DNA from: Azospirillum oryzae
GTDB taxonomy: Bacteria > Pseudomonadota > Alphaproteobacteria > Azospirillales > Azospirillaceae
Reading direction: 5' to 3'
DNA length: 64,000 nucleotides
Assembly (NCBI RefSeq): GCF_900177515.1
Contig: NZ_FXAK01000007.1
Coordinates: forward strand, 1,968,501 to 2,032,500
Of the stretch, positions 8,915-19,027 are shown one piece after another. The translations under genes and the position numbers were made by a program. Positions within the stretch are counted from its first letter, which is position 1; each line of letters begins with the position of its first letter. A model generated the notes under the pieces. The model was given only the letters and a program-made list of their open reading frames with translations. It was not told the origin of the DNA and did no database searches.

Positions 8915-10876
8915 TCACCGCCCCACCACCCGCCGCAGCGGACTGTCGCCAACCGCCCACACCCCGCGGTCCATCGCCTTCGCGCCGTCGAACACCAGCC
9001 AGCTCTGCCGCCCGTAATGCGGCAGCGGCCGGACGAGCGCCCGCAGCGCCTCTGCGTCGGCACCCGACACCACCAGGGCCGTCCGCCCGTCCGCCGCGCG
9101 CGACACCCACACCCGCGCGCTGCCTCGTCCGGCCAGTTCCGGCGGCACCGGGGGCAGCCCGCGCGCCTCCAATTCCCGCGCCACCGCAGCGTCGGTGCCG
9201 ACCAGCAGCAGCGGGGCAGCTCCACCACCGCCTTGCTTCCCGGCGCCGTCCATCAGCCGTCCGGCCAGCGTCCTTGCGGCCCCCGCCGCTTCGCCGTCGG
9301 CGGCGATCACCCGCTCCGCACCCGGACGCAGGGTCACGTCGCGCAGGATCGGCGGCGCTTCCCCCGGCGCCAAGCGACGGAACAGGTCGAAGTCAGGATC
9401 GACCGCCACCGCCCGAACCTCCGCTTTCGCTGGAATGCGCAGCGTCGCCTGCCGGCTGTCGAAGCGGACGCCATGCTCCTCCACCCCGGCCGCCGTTTCC
9501 AGCCGCACCGGCACGGTCAAGGAATAAGGCGTGTCGGCCTCCTGCCGCAGGGTCAGCAGCACGCCGTCGCCATCGGCACGGGCATCGGCCAGGGTCAGCA
9601 TCGGCGCCCCCTGCCGCTCCACCCACTGGCTGAACAGCCAGCCCAGGTCACGGCCGGATGCCGTCTCGAAGGCATTGCGCAGGTCGGACCAGCCGGCCGT
9701 CTGGAAAGCATGTTCACTCCAGAACCGGCGGACGCCGGCGTCGAAGGCGTCGCGCCCGATCTCCGCCTCCAGCATGTGGAACAGCATCGCCGCCTTGCCG
9801 TAGCCGACGATCTGCGACGCGTCGTGCGTCTTGGACAGGAACGCCGTCAGCGGCCGGTCGCGCTCGGCCGGCAGGGCGGCATAGTCGCGCAGCCAGTCCA
9901 ACCGCATCGCCCGTGCGGCATCGGCGCCGCGTTCACGGGCGGCGGCATAATCGGCCATGTAGGTGGTCAGCCCCTCCGCCCAATTGCCGCCCTCGCCTAC
10001 CCGCACGCCGTTGCCCCACCAATTGTGCATGATCTCGTGGGTCAGCGACTGGCTGCGGATGAAGGGCAGCGGCAGGACGGCGCGGCCGATGGCGGTCAGG
10101 CCGGGAAAGCCCAGCCCCACCGGCGGTGGAACGGAAACGATGCTGAAGCCGTCGAAGGGATAGGCGCCGATGCGGGCGGACCCGGCGGCGATCGCCTGCT
10201 CCGACAGGCCGAGATAGCCGTCGGCCAGCCCCGTCTGCTCCGGATGGCGGTAGAGACGCAGGCGGAGGTCTCCCGCCACCCTTTCCTCGACCATCCAGGG
10301 GCCGGCGAAGACGGAGGGTTCCTCCACGCTGCGGCTTTCCTCGAACACCCCGCGGTAGCCGGCGGCGTCGCGCACCTCCTCCACCAGCCGCCCGGTGGCG
10401 ACGGCGACATAGGGCGCCGGCACCCGCACCGACAGGCGCCAGGTCGGCGGCTCACCGACCGCGGAAGCCGGATCGGGCAGCCAACCGCCGAGCGCCGGCA
10501 GGAAGGCGCCCTCGCCGTCCAGCGCAAGGCCGGTGCCGGCGGTGAAGCCCGGCAGCCGGCCGCCGTAGCGCAGCGTCACCGGCCCGCCTCCCTCCGGCAC
10601 CACCAGTTGCAGCCGGTCGCCACGCCGGTCCACCGGAAGGACCCTGTCGCCGGCCCGCACCTCCTGCAGCGCCAAGGCCGGGTCCAGCCGCAAGGACTGC
10701 GCCCCGGCCGGCAGGGTCAGCCGATCCACGGCCTCTATCCGTCCGGAGGCGGGATCGAGCGTCAGGTCGATGTCGTGGTGCAGCGGTGCGGCACCGGCCG
10801 GGGCGATTGCGCCCAGGGCCAAGGCCGCTCCCGCCAAGGCCCCCAGGGTCGGGACCGGGATGCGCAGGATCGTCAT
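8915..10876 (-). CDS. M1-family aminopeptidase-like metallopeptidase, exported
   Basis: 653-residue protein with an N-terminal signal peptide (hydrophobic LGALAGAALALGAIAPAGA, likely cut near residue 30), so periplasmic or outer. The zinc site is THEIMHNWWGN followed by NWAEGLTTY, i.e. HExxH plus a downstream Glu as in M1 peptidases, though the Glu is 16 rather than 18 residues after the second His and the GxMEN exopeptidase motif is replaced by GLGFPGLT. An aminopeptidase or related peptidase role is inferred. ATG 10876 gives a proper signal peptide; an ATG at 10924 overlaps the upstream chemoreceptor stop (ATGA) and would add 16 residues. Confidence 0.8.
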   Translation of the reverse strand: MTILRIPVPTLGALAGAALALGAIAPAGAAPLHHDIDLTLDPASGRIEAVDRLTLPAGAQSLRLDPALALQEVRAGDRVLPVDRRGDRLQLVVPEGGGPVTLRYGGRLPGFTAGTGLALDGEGAFLPALGGWLPDPASAVGEPPTWRLSVRVPAPYVAVATGRLVEEVRDAAGYRGVFEESRSVEEPSVFAGPWMVEERVAGDLRLRLYRHPEQTGLADGYLGLSEQAIAAGSARIGAYPFDGFSIVSVPPPVGLGFPGLTAIGRAVLPLPFIRSQSLTHEIMHNWWGNGVRVGEGGNWAEGLTTYMADYAAARERGADAARAMRLDWLRDYAALPAERDRPLTAFLSKTHDASQIVGYGKAAMLFHMLEAEIGRDAFDAGVRRFWSEHAFQTAGWSDLRNAFETASGRDLGWLFSQWVERQGAPMLTLADARADGDGVLLTLRQEADTPYSLTVPVRLETAAGVEEHGVRFDSRQATLRIPAKAEVRAVAVDPDFDLFRRLAPGEAPPILRDVTLRPGAERVIAADGEAAGAARTLAGRLMDGAGKQGGGGAAPLLLVGTDAAVARELEARGLPPVPPELAGRGSARVWVSRAADGRTALVVSGADAEALRALVRPLPHYGRQSWLVFDGAKAMDRGVWAVGDSPLRRVVGR

Positions 10877-10920
10877 GCCCCTGAAGATGGGCGCCGGACC
10901 GTCGAAGGGCCAGCGCGGCG

Positions 10921-12600
10921 TCATGCCGCGCGGATGCTCTCCAGGAAACCGTCCACCTCGCTGCGCAGCCGGTCGGCGACGCCGGTCAGACGTCCGGATT
11001 CGTCCAGCATCTCGTTGGCCTTGGCGCCGGCATCGGTCGTCGCCTCGCTGGCGCCGGCGACGTTGATCGAGACCGCCTGCGCCCCCTGGGCCGCCTGATG
11101 GACGTTGGCGGAGATGTCGCGCGTCGCCGCACCCTGCTGATCCACCGCCGCGGCGATGGCGCTGGAGATGCTGGTCATCTCGCCGATGACATGGCCGATG
11201 TCGCGGATGGCCACCACAGCCACATTGGTCGCCTGCTGGATTTCCGCGATCTTCTTCTGGATGTCCTCGGTTGCGCGGGCGGTCTGGTTGGCCAGCCCCT
11301 TCACCTCGCTTGCCACGACGGCGAAGCCCTTGCCATGCTCGCCGGCGCGCGCAGCCTCGATGGTGGCGTTCAGCGCCAGCAGGTTGGTCTGCCCGGCGAT
11401 GGAGTTGATGAGGCTCACCACCTCGCCCACCTCGTTGGCGGCGCGGACGAGTCCGTTCATCACCTCGTTGGTCCTGGTCGCCTCGGCCACCGCCTGATTG
11501 GCGACGTCGTTGGAGGCGCTGACCTGCCGGCCGATCTCGCCGATGGAACTGGACAGTTCCTCCGTGGCGCCGGCAACGGTGTTGACGCTGACCGCCGCCT
11601 CTTCCGCGGCCTGGGCAGCGGCGCTGCTGCGGCTGGTGGCGGTGCCGGTGCTGGCGGTCAGCGACTGGGCGGTCTGCCGCATGGTGCCGGCCGAGGCCGT
11701 CACCTGCCGCACCACCTCGCCGATCGACCGTTCGAAACCGTCGGCCAGCCTGGACAGCAGGGCCACACGCTCCGCTTCCGCCTTGACGTGCATTTCCTCC
11801 TGCTGGGCGCGCAGACGGCGGCTTTCCAGCCCGCGTTCCTTGAACACACCGACCGTTGCGGCGATCAGGCCGATCTCGTCCCGGCGACCGGTGTCGGTGA
11901 CCTCGACGTCGAGGTCGTCATTGGCCAGCCGGCGCATCGCCGCGGTCAGCCGCGACAGCGGTTCTGTAATGGAGCGGGCAATCCACAGCGCCAGCAGCAG
12001 GGCCGCGATGCCCAGCCCGCCGCCGAGCAGCCCGGCCTGCAGCGCGTAACGACGGAAATCCGCCTCGATATCGTCGATATAGACGCCGGTACCGACGACC
12101 CAGTTCCAGCCCGGCGTCATCTGCGCATAGGCGATCTTCGGGCTCGGCACCGTCTGCGCCGCCTTCGGCCAGGAATAAGAGACGTAGCCACCACCCTTGC
12201 GCGCCTCCTCCACCAGAAGCTGTGCGAAGGGAACGCCATTCGGATCCTTGAAGGCGCCAAGGTTCTGTCCTTCGATTTGTGGCTGCCCGCCATGGACTTC
12301 GATTTTCCCGTCCACGTCTGTAACGAACAGATATTCGCTCCCGGCATACCGCATTGCCCGAACCGCGTTCCTGGCTGCGGCACGTGCCGCATCCTGCGGC
12401 AACTCGCCTTTCGCCGCCCGCACTTCGAAGTCTTTGATGGTGCCGATCGCCACTTCGACAATGGACCGCACCTTGGCACGGCTGCTTTCCTCTTGGGTGT
12501 CGCGAAGGGATGACAAAACGATGACTGCGACACCGACGATCGCGCACAGCATGATCGCGGAAATGGTGAGGAATTTTTTGCTTATGCTGATGTTATGCAT
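10921..12600 (-). CDS. Methyl-accepting chemotaxis protein with a Cache sensor
   Basis: 559 residues. TM1 is near residues 10-32, the periplasmic single Cache domain near 35-185 ([18 protein letters not shown], then WPKA....[21 protein letters not shown]), TM2 near 190-212, a HAMP linker ([27 protein letters not shown]) and the signalling hairpin ([37 protein letters not shown]). Cache receptors of this type usually sense small carboxylates or similar nutrients and report to CheA. The ligand cannot be read from sequence. The downstream M1-peptidase gene may be coupled through an ATGA overlap. Confidence 0.93.
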   Translation of the reverse strand: MHNISISKKFLTISAIMLCAIVGVAVIVLSSLRDTQEESSRAKVRSIVEVAIGTIKDFEVRAAKGELPQDAARAAARNAVRAMRYAGSEYLFVTDVDGKIEVHGGQPQIEGQNLGAFKDPNGVPFAQLLVEEARKGGGYVSYSWPKAAQTVPSPKIAYAQMTPGWNWVVGTGVYIDDIEADFRRYALQAGLLGGGLGIAALLLALWIARSITEPLSRLTAAMRRLANDDLDVEVTDTGRRDEIGLIAATVGVFKERGLESRRLRAQQEEMHVKAEAERVALLSRLADGFERSIGEVVRQVTASAGTMRQTAQSLTASTGTATSRSSAAAQAAEEAAVSVNTVAGATEELSSSIGEIGRQVSASNDVANQAVAEATRTNEVMNGLVRAANEVGEVVSLINSIAGQTNLLALNATIEAARAGEHGKGFAVVASEVKGLANQTARATEDIQKKIAEIQQATNVAVVAIRDIGHVIGEMTSISSAIAAAVDQQGAATRDISANVHQAAQGAQAVSINVAGASEATTDAGAKANEMLDESGRLTGVADRLRSEVDGFLESIRAA

Positions 12601-12781
12601 TCAAACGACCTCCCGGATAGACATTCGAAGTCTATGGAACCGGTCTGTCGGAGTCAAAACCGTACAATTCGGACATCATTTTGCGGAAAAGCACAGCGAC
12701 ACGTTACAAAGTAATAAGGCATTCGCCGCAAATCATCACATTTCAGCGAAAAGACTCCAGAAAACAGCCCCAGACCCTAGG

Positions 12782-13387
12782 TCAACCGGGATAGCCGCGC
12801 ACCCGGTCATACAACTTTGACAATCTTTGATCGCAAATCCCTAGCTCCTTCAGGTGCTCCACCGTGTTGGCCAGGTAATCGATGTTGGGGCCGCGCTGGC
12901 CGCAGCAGCCGGCGATGCGACAAACGACCGCAGTCTCTTCGAGGCCGCGGCAATATTGCGGGTGGTTGCGGTCGACGACGAAGCAGCAGGCACTGACCGA
13001 CTCCAGCCCCTCCGCCGACCGGCCGTCGCGCAGGCGCACGCGCAGCAGCCTCGGCCGATAGACCCGGCTGTCCATCTCCCGCTCCCACAGGTAGTCGAGA
13101 GTGGACGGCACGTCCGCCGCGGCCACCCGGAAGACAATGCCCCGGCAGGAGCCGCCGCGGTCCAGCCCCAGCACCAGCCCCGGCCGCTCCGGCGTTCCGC
13201 GATAGCGGTAAGAAGCGACGCAGAAGCTGCGGTGGTATCCCGCCAGGGTCGCCGCATGTCGCTCCGCGAACATGAAGCCGGGGTTCCACATCAGCGAGCC
13301 ATAGCCGAACACCCACAGGTCGGCGCCGGGTTCGACGGCGATGTCGCCGGTCCACGCAGGAGTCGGAAGCGGTGAATCGGGAGCCAT
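12782..13387 (-). CDS. chaC: Gamma-glutamylcyclotransferase, ChaC family
   Basis: 201 residues from ATG 13387. ChaC enzymes cleave glutathione to 5-oxoproline and Cys-Gly. The glycine loop VFGYGSLMWNPGF at about 25-37 and the catalytic Glu region YLWEREM near 110 are present, with the C-terminal NIDYLANTVEHLKELGI found in the family. The ORF continues in frame to 13573 with other ATGs (13456, 13501), but the conserved domain starts just after 13387 and the extension overlaps the divergent DUF2125 gene. No start has a good ribosome site, so the N-terminus is uncertain. Confidence 0.85.
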   Translation of the reverse strand: MAPDSPLPTPAWTGDIAVEPGADLWVFGYGSLMWNPGFMFAERHAATLAGYHRSFCVASYRYRGTPERPGLVLGLDRGGSCRGIVFRVAAADVPSTLDYLWEREMDSRVYRPRLLRVRLRDGRSAEGLESVSACCFVVDRNHPQYCRGLEETAVVCRIAGCCGQRGPNIDYLANTVEHLKELGICDQRLSKLYDRVRGYPG

Positions 13388-13499
13388 GGGAGATCGCAGG
13401 AGGAAAGATCGCTTGGGGATGGTTGGACGCGAATCGGCAGCCACCGAGCCTAGCATGCGGGTTACGGGGTCGCTATAACGGTACGGAGATGGAACGGAC

Positions 13500-14564
13500 A
13501 TGCCACCGATGCGACCCAACGCCACCTCTTCCGCCCCGCGCCGCCTGCTGACCGGGCGCCGGATCGCGACCATCCTGGTGCTGATGGTCCTGCTGCTGCC
13601 TGCCCTTCTCTATTCGCTGTGGTGGTGGCAGGCGGCCCGCTCCGTGCGTGCAGGGCTGGAGACCTGGGTCGCCGACCAGCGCGCCAATGGGGCGGTGGTC
13701 GAACATGGCGGGCTGACCGTCGGCGGTTTCCCCTTCACCCTGCGCGCCAAGTTGGAAACGCTCCATCTGGCGACCCGCGGCGCCGACTGGCAGGGCGCGG
13801 GCCTGGTGGCGGAGGCGGCCCCGTGGAACCCCACCCGCATCGCCCTGACCTTTCCCGGCGAGCAGCGCCTGTCCGTCGTCCAGCCGGGTCAGCCGCCCGT
13901 CGACATCCTGGCCCCGCAGGGCGGCAGCGGCGACGTGACCATGCGGATGTCGGGCACGCTGGAGCGGCTAGCCCTGCATTTCACCGGCCTGACCGCGCGG
14001 GTCGCCGGACAGCCGGTGCCGGTCGCCGCGCTCGACGTCAGCGCCGCCCAGCCGGACCAGCCGCCGACCGAACGCGGCACCGCCGGCCTGACCGTGACAT
14101 TGAGCGCCGACGGACTGACCCTGCCCGACGGCATGCCCCCGACGCTGGGCCGCGAGGTGAAGCGGACGGAGCTGACCCTGCGCGTCATGGGCGCCCCGCC
14201 CCGGCCGGAACCGGCGAGCCTGTCGGCCTGGAGCCGCGACGGCGGCACGGTGGAACTGGACCGGCTGGCGCTGGACTGGGGTCCGCTGGGGGCGGTGCTG
14301 TCCGGCACGCTGGCGCTGGACGCGCAGTTGCAGCCGCAGGCGGCGCTGACCGCGGAGATTCGCGGCGCGCCGGCCATACTGGACGCGGTGAAGCCGATGA
14401 TGCGCCCGAACGAGGCCGCCATCGCCAAGACCGTGCTGGCCATGCTGGCGCGTCCAACCGGCCCGAACGGCGAACCGGTGGTCACCGCTCCGGTCACGGT
14501 GCAGGATCGCGCGCTTTATGTCGGGCCGTTGCGCGTCGCGGCATTGCCCAAGCTGGTCTGGTGA
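13500..14564 (+). CDS. DUF2125 domain protein, membrane anchored
   Basis: 354 residues. One N-terminal membrane segment (IATILVLMVLLLPALLYSLWWW, residues 22-43) is followed by a long periplasmic beta-rich region with VVEHGGLTVGGFPFTLRAKLETL, typical of the DUF2125 family of alphaproteobacteria. These proteins resemble AsmA-like or lipid-transfer beta structures in pattern, but no function is established that I know of. It is divergent from chaC with overlapping upstream regions, and probably single. Confidence 0.8.
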   Translation: MPPMRPNATSSAPRRLLTGRRIATILVLMVLLLPALLYSLWWWQAARSVRAGLETWVADQRANGAVVEHGGLTVGGFPFTLRAKLETLHLATRGADWQGAGLVAEAAPWNPTRIALTFPGEQRLSVVQPGQPPVDILAPQGGSGDVTMRMSGTLERLALHFTGLTARVAGQPVPVAALDVSAAQPDQPPTERGTAGLTVTLSADGLTLPDGMPPTLGREVKRTELTLRVMGAPPRPEPASLSAWSRDGGTVELDRLALDWGPLGAVLSGTLALDAQLQPQAALTAEIRGAPAILDAVKPMMRPNEAAIAKTVLAMLARPTGPNGEPVVTAPVTVQDRALYVGPLRVAALPKLVW

Positions 14565-14713
14565 CAAGTATCGGGCGGAACCGCCGATAAACGGCGGAAA
14601 TGCAACAGGTGGCGGCGGGCATGACGCTTCCATGACTCCGCCCCCTTGTTTCACACGGCGCATCAGGTCAAATTGACGCAGTCCCTGTCGCGGCTGCCAT
14701 GGTGCGTCGGTCG

Positions 14714-15481
14714 ATGTGTCGGTTTCTTGCCTATTGCGGCGAACCCGTGTTCCTGGAAACGCTGGTCTGCACGCCCTGCCATTCCCTGATCGAACAGTCG
14801 ATGCACGCTGCGGAGGCGAAGACCGAAACCAACGGTGATGGTTTCGGTGTCGGCTGGTACAGCGAGCGGACCGAGCCCGGCCGCTATTGCGAGATCCGCC
14901 CGGCTTGGTCGGACGAGAACCTGCAGTCGATCTGCAGCCATGTCCGCTCCCACCTGTTTTTCGCCCATGTGCGGGCGGCCACCGGCACCGCGGTCAGCCG
15001 GGCCAACTGCCATCCCTTCAAGGCCGGGCGTTTCCTGTTCATGCACAACGGGCAGGTCGGCGACTGGCCCCGCCTGCGCCGCCGGGTGGAGGCGATGATC
15101 CCGGACGAGCTGTACAGCACCCGCACCGGCACCACCGACAGCGAGGCGATCTTCCTCGCCGCGCTGGGCCAGGGGCTGGAACAGGAGTCGGTCGGCGCTT
15201 TCCAGCGCGTGCTGCATTCCATCCGCGACGAGATGCAGGCGTTGGATATCACCGCGCCGCTGCGCTTCACCGCGACCTGGACCGACGGCGAGCGGGTGTG
15301 GGCGGTGCGCTGGGCCTCCGACGACAAGCCGCCCAGCCTGTACTGGCGCCGGGGTGAGAATGGCCTGATCGTGGTGTCGGAGCCGGTCGACGCCCAGCGC
15401 GACCAGTGGCGGCAAGTTCCCCCCAGCGGCGGGCTGGTGGCGCGCATCGGCGCTGCGCCGGAGATGTTCACGTTCCACTGA
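14714..15481 (+). CDS. Class II glutamine amidotransferase (YafJ/EgtC-like)
   Basis: 255 residues. The protein must start at ATG 14714 because the next residue is the catalytic N-terminal Cys (MCRFLAYCGEPV), exposed after Met removal; the in-frame ATG at 14699 would bury it. NGDGFGVGWY, FAHVRAATGTAVSRANCHPF and FMHNGQVGD are the expected glutaminase motifs. It is a free-standing Ntn-type GATase, related to EgtC and YafJ; the acceptor substrate is unknown, and no ergothioneine genes are nearby. It converges on the receiver-kinase gene with only 10 bp between stops. Confidence 0.85.
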   Translation: MCRFLAYCGEPVFLETLVCTPCHSLIEQSMHAAEAKTETNGDGFGVGWYSERTEPGRYCEIRPAWSDENLQSICSHVRSHLFFAHVRAATGTAVSRANCHPFKAGRFLFMHNGQVGDWPRLRRRVEAMIPDELYSTRTGTTDSEAIFLAALGQGLEQESVGAFQRVLHSIRDEMQALDITAPLRFTATWTDGERVWAVRWASDDKPPSLYWRRGENGLIVVSEPVDAQRDQWRQVPPSGGLVARIGAAPEMFTFH

Positions 15482-15491
15482 GAGGGAGGAA

Positions 15492-16718
15492 TCACCCCTC
15501 CAGCAACCGGTCCTTCGGCAGCAGGATGGTCACCGCCGTGCCGCGCCCCGGTGCGCTGTCGATCTCCACGCCGCCGCCATGCAGCTCGGCGAAGCGGCGG
15601 ACGATGGGCAGCCCCAGCCCGACGCCTTCATGCTGGCGGACCAGCGAGCGTTCCGCTTGGGTGAAGGGGTTGAAAATGCGCCCCATCAGCTCGGCCGGGA
15701 TGCCGGGCCCGTCGTCGCGCACGGTCAGACCGACGAAGTTGCCGCGGTCCTCCACCGCCACGGCGACATGGCCGCCGGTGGGCGTGAACTTGACCGCATT
15801 GTCCAGCAGGTTCAGCACCATCTCGCGCAGCCGCCGGCGGTCGATGCGCATGCGGAAGGCGGGACAGGGATGGACGGCCAGCGTCAGCCGCTTGCCCGCC
15901 GCCTTCGGCGCCAGCATGTCGGCGCAGCCGGTCAGCAGTTGGGGGATGTTGACGTCGCTTTCCTGGATCTCGATGGAGCCGGTGGAGCCGCGGGTATAGT
16001 CCAGGATGTTGTTGACCATGGTCAGCAGCGACCGGCCGCTTTCCTCGATCAGCTTCACATATTCCAGGTAATCGGGATGGCCCAGCTTGCCCATCCCCTC
16101 CCCCGCCAGCACGTCGGCGAAGCCGATGATGGAATTCAGCGGCGTGCGCAGCTCGTGGCTCATCACCGCCAGGAAGTCCAGCTTGGCACGGTCCGCCTTG
16201 CGCGCCGCCTCCAGCGCGTCCGACAGTTCGGCGGTGCGTTCCGATACCCGGTGTTCAAGCTCGCGGTTCTGTTCGGCGGCGCGGCGGTAGAGCTTGCGGA
16301 TCTCCACCATGTTGCGGACGCGGTGCAGAAGCTCCCAGGCGATGAAGGGCTTGGTCAGGAAATCGTTCGCACCCAGCTCCAGCGACTTGCGCCGGGTCTC
16401 CTGGTCGGTCTGGGCGGTCAGCACCAGGATCGGCACGTAATCGTCGCCGAAGATCGGCTTCAGCCGCTCCATCAGGTCAAAGCCGCTCATGTGCGGCATG
16501 CGGATGTCGATCAGCAGGAGGTCGAACGGCTCGGCCGCGCACAGGTCCGGCACCTTGCGCGGATCGGTCTCGCCACGGACTTGGCGATAGCCGTCGTGGC
16601 TCAGGATTTCCCGCAACAGGTCGACGTTGGACGGGTTGTCGTCCACGATCAGGATGCTCGCGTCCTTGACCTGCTGGGCGAGCGCCGGGTCGATCTGGCT
16701 CCTGTTCATCGGGGGCAT
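15492..16718 (-). CDS. Receiver-histidine kinase (REC-HisKA-HATPase)
   Basis: 408-residue soluble signalling protein with inverted hybrid order. The receiver domain (ILIVDDNPSNVDLLREIL, LLIDIRMPHMSG, LTA, TKPF) covers residues 20-140; a coiled segment leads to the kinase, with the His in FLAVMSHELRTPLNSIIGF near 195 and HATPase boxes NLLDNAVKFTP, DDGPGIP, GVGLGLPIVRRFAELHGG. No sensor or membrane segment is seen, so input presumably comes by phosphorylation of the receiver. No dedicated output regulator is adjacent. Confidence 0.9.
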   Translation of the reverse strand: MPPMNRSQIDPALAQQVKDASILIVDDNPSNVDLLREILSHDGYRQVRGETDPRKVPDLCAAEPFDLLLIDIRMPHMSGFDLMERLKPIFGDDYVPILVLTAQTDQETRRKSLELGANDFLTKPFIAWELLHRVRNMVEIRKLYRRAAEQNRELEHRVSERTAELSDALEAARKADRAKLDFLAVMSHELRTPLNSIIGFADVLAGEGMGKLGHPDYLEYVKLIEESGRSLLTMVNNILDYTRGSTGSIEIQESDVNIPQLLTGCADMLAPKAAGKRLTLAVHPCPAFRMRIDRRRLREMVLNLLDNAVKFTPTGGHVAVAVEDRGNFVGLTVRDDGPGIPAELMGRIFNPFTQAERSLVRQHEGVGLGLPIVRRFAELHGGGVEIDSAPGRGTAVTILLPKDRLLEG

Positions 16719-16819
16719 GCACCTTTGAACCGTCCGCGTGGGAAATTAGATTTGCCGCTGAACGGATCGAATGCAAATGAAATGATCGGAAAACAACCGG
16801 GTTCTGCGGCGGTCTCCAC

Positions 16820-17269
16820 TCAGGCCCGCTTTTCCCAGCCGCCGCGGTCGGTCTGCTGCCAATAGGTCAGGCTGTGGCCGGCCGCCTTGCAGGCCTTCCA
16901 GCGCTGGCGGGCGGCCAAAACCGCCTCCTCGTCGTTGCCGTCGAACAGATCGCAGACGAGTTCAAAGCCGTCCATGCGGTCGCTGACGCAGCCATCCACC
17001 GTGACCAGCACGGTGGCGCCGTTGGGGTTCTCGTCGGCGTCGGTCAGCCACACCGGTTGCTTGTCGGCGAAGCCGTCGCGCGCCGCCCCGTGTGGCAGGA
17101 AGGAGCCGGGATCGTAGGTCCACAGATGCTGGTTCAGCATGTCCACCCGCTCCGGCGAACCGGCCAGCACGACGGCACGCCAGTTCCGCTCAAGAACCTT
17201 CTCCAGGATCTTGGGCAGCGCCTGCTCCATCGTGCGCCGTTGCAGGTGGTAGAAGCGGACTTCGGTCAT
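16820..17269 (-). CDS. holC: DNA polymerase III subunit chi
   Basis: 149 residues from ATG 17269, preceded by AAGGAGCC. The sequence TEVRFYHLQRRTMEQALPKILEKVLERNWRAVV..., WTYDPGSFLPHG, GCVSDRMDGFELVCDLFDGNDEEAVLAARQRWK matches HolC, the clamp-loader component that links the replisome to SSB. It follows pepA on the same strand with 24 bp between them, a conserved pairing in proteobacteria. Confidence 0.92.
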   Translation of the reverse strand: MTEVRFYHLQRRTMEQALPKILEKVLERNWRAVVLAGSPERVDMLNQHLWTYDPGSFLPHGAARDGFADKQPVWLTDADENPNGATVLVTVDGCVSDRMDGFELVCDLFDGNDEEAVLAARQRWKACKAAGHSLTYWQQTDRGGWEKRA

Positions 17270-17293
17270 GGCTCCTTCACACAACTCAGGTCA

Positions 17294-18802
17294 TCAGGCT
17301 TCGTGGTATTCCGCCACGAAGCGGTCGAGCAGGCGCACGCCGAAGGCGGTGGCGCCCTTCGGCACCGTGGCGCCGTCCTTCTTCGCCCAGGCCACGCCGG
17401 CGATGTCGATGTGCGCCCACGGCACGTCGTTGACGAAGCGCTTCAGGAACTGCGCGCCGACGATGCTGCCGGCGCCGCCGCCCGACCCGGTGTTCTTCAT
17501 GTCGGCGGCCGGCGAATCGATCTCCTTGTCATAGCCGTCGCCGAGCGGCATCCGCCACACCGGCTGGCCCACCTTCAGGCCGGCGGCCGTCAGGTTCATG
17601 GCGAGATCGTCATCGTTGGCGAACAGGCCGGCATGCTCGTGACCGAGCGCCACGATGACGGCGCCGGTCAGGGTGGCGAGATCGATCATCAGCTTGGGCT
17701 TGTAGGCGTCCTGCGCGTACCACAGGCAGTCGGCCAGCACCAGACGGCCTTCGGCGTCGGTGTTGATGACCTCGATGGTCTGGCCCGAGGCCGAGGTGAC
17801 GATGTCGCCCGGACGCTGCGCCGTGCCGGACGGCATGTTCTCCACCAGGCCGACGATGCCGACGGCGTTGACCTTCGCCTTGCGGGCGGCCAGCGCGTAC
17901 ATGGTGCCGATCACGGTGGCGGAGCCGCCCATGTCCCACTTCATGTCTTCCATGCCGGCCGCACCCTTGATCGAGATGCCGCCGCTGTCGAAGGTCACGC
18001 CCTTGCCGATGAAGGCGACCGGGCGCTTGTCGTCGGCATCCGGGTTGCCGTTCCAGCGCATGACGACCACGCGCGGCTCGCAGGCGCTGCCTTGCGCCAC
18101 GCCCAGCAGGGCGCCCATGCCGAGCTTCTTCAGCTTCTTCTGATCGAGGATCTCGACCTCGACGCCGAACTGCTCCAGGTCCTTCGTCTTCTCGGCGAGG
18201 CTTTCCGGATAGATGACGTTGGCCGGTTCGGACACCAGATCGCGGGTGAAGCGGATGGCGTCGGCCAGCGTGTCCAGCTTCTTGAAGGCGGCCTTGGCGG
18301 CGCCGTCATCCTCGACCAGCAGCGTCAGCTTGCGCAGGCTGGGCTTCGGGTCCTTCTTGTCGGACTTTTTGTCGTTGGTCCGGTACTTGTCGAACTTGTA
18401 GCTGCGCAGCTGCGCGCCGAAGGCGATCTCGGCCGAGGCGGCGGCCGGGGAAAGCTTGGCCTCCTCCGGCAGTTCGACCAGCAGCGCGGCCTCGTCGGCG
18501 GCCTTGTCGAGCTGGACGGCGATGGCGCCGCCGGCAGCCTGGAGGACCAGATCGGTCAGGTCGGCGCCCTTGCCGATGCCGACCAGCAGGATGCGGTCAA
18601 GCTCGGTCCCCGCCGGGGCGAGCAGCGTCAGCGTCTCGTCCTTCTTGCCGGTGAAGCGGGCGGCGGCCATGGCGCGGGCCAGCGCCCCGCCGGTCTTCTG
18701 ATCCAGATCCCGCCCGATCGGACCGAGGCTGCGGTCGGCGGCGACGGTCACGGCGAGCACGCCGGAGGACGGCAGGGACGGCTTGGCGAAGGAGAACTTC
18801 AT
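17294..18802 (-). CDS. pepA: Leucyl aminopeptidase (M17)
   Basis: 502-residue cytoplasmic aminopeptidase with two metal ions. The C-terminal catalytic domain has GKGVTFDSGGISIKGAAGMEDMKWDMGG and the signature NTDAEGRLVLADCLWYA, both complete. It removes N-terminal residues from peptides and, in some bacteria, also binds DNA in plasmid resolution. AGAGGA precedes ATG 18802. Operon with holC downstream. Confidence 0.96.
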   Translation of the reverse strand: MKFSFAKPSLPSSGVLAVTVAADRSLGPIGRDLDQKTGGALARAMAAARFTGKKDETLTLLAPAGTELDRILLVGIGKGADLTDLVLQAAGGAIAVQLDKAADEAALLVELPEEAKLSPAAASAEIAFGAQLRSYKFDKYRTNDKKSDKKDPKPSLRKLTLLVEDDGAAKAAFKKLDTLADAIRFTRDLVSEPANVIYPESLAEKTKDLEQFGVEVEILDQKKLKKLGMGALLGVAQGSACEPRVVVMRWNGNPDADDKRPVAFIGKGVTFDSGGISIKGAAGMEDMKWDMGGSATVIGTMYALAARKAKVNAVGIVGLVENMPSGTAQRPGDIVTSASGQTIEVINTDAEGRLVLADCLWYAQDAYKPKLMIDLATLTGAVIVALGHEHAGLFANDDDLAMNLTAAGLKVGQPVWRMPLGDGYDKEIDSPAADMKNTGSGGGAGSIVGAQFLKRFVNDVPWAHIDIAGVAWAKKDGATVPKGATAFGVRLLDRFVAEYHEA

Positions 18803-18933
18803 CTGGTCCTCTTGTGGGGGATTGGGCGAATACGCCCGGATGATGTCAGCGGCGGAAAGCCTACCCCACGGATAAGGAGCGCGCCACCCCGGCTGTCAAG
18901 GTGGGGGAGTTGCCTCGCCATGCCCCCTCCCTT

Positions 18934-18983
18934 CCCATGGCTGCGCCATGGGCCCCTTCCCTCCCCCGCTGGGCGGGGGAGGG
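18934..18983. repeat. REP-like palindromic repeat, copy 2
   Basis: Two adjacent hairpins: CCCATGG/CCATGGG (18934-18952) and CCCTCCCCCGC-TGG-GCGGGGGAGGG (18959-18983). The 3' flank reads GGGGGCAatc-GAAGCCGAC, as in copy 1. It lies between the pepA start and the rsmB stop, both on the minus strand. Confidence 0.7.
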
Positions 18984-19027
18984 TTAGGGTGGGGGCAATC
19001 GAAGCCGACTGCTCCCCACCCCCTCAC

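Noticed and set aside
14565-14600. CCGCC/GGCGG hairpin after the DUF2125 gene
   Set aside because: Only about five base pairs and no T-run; too weak to call a terminator.
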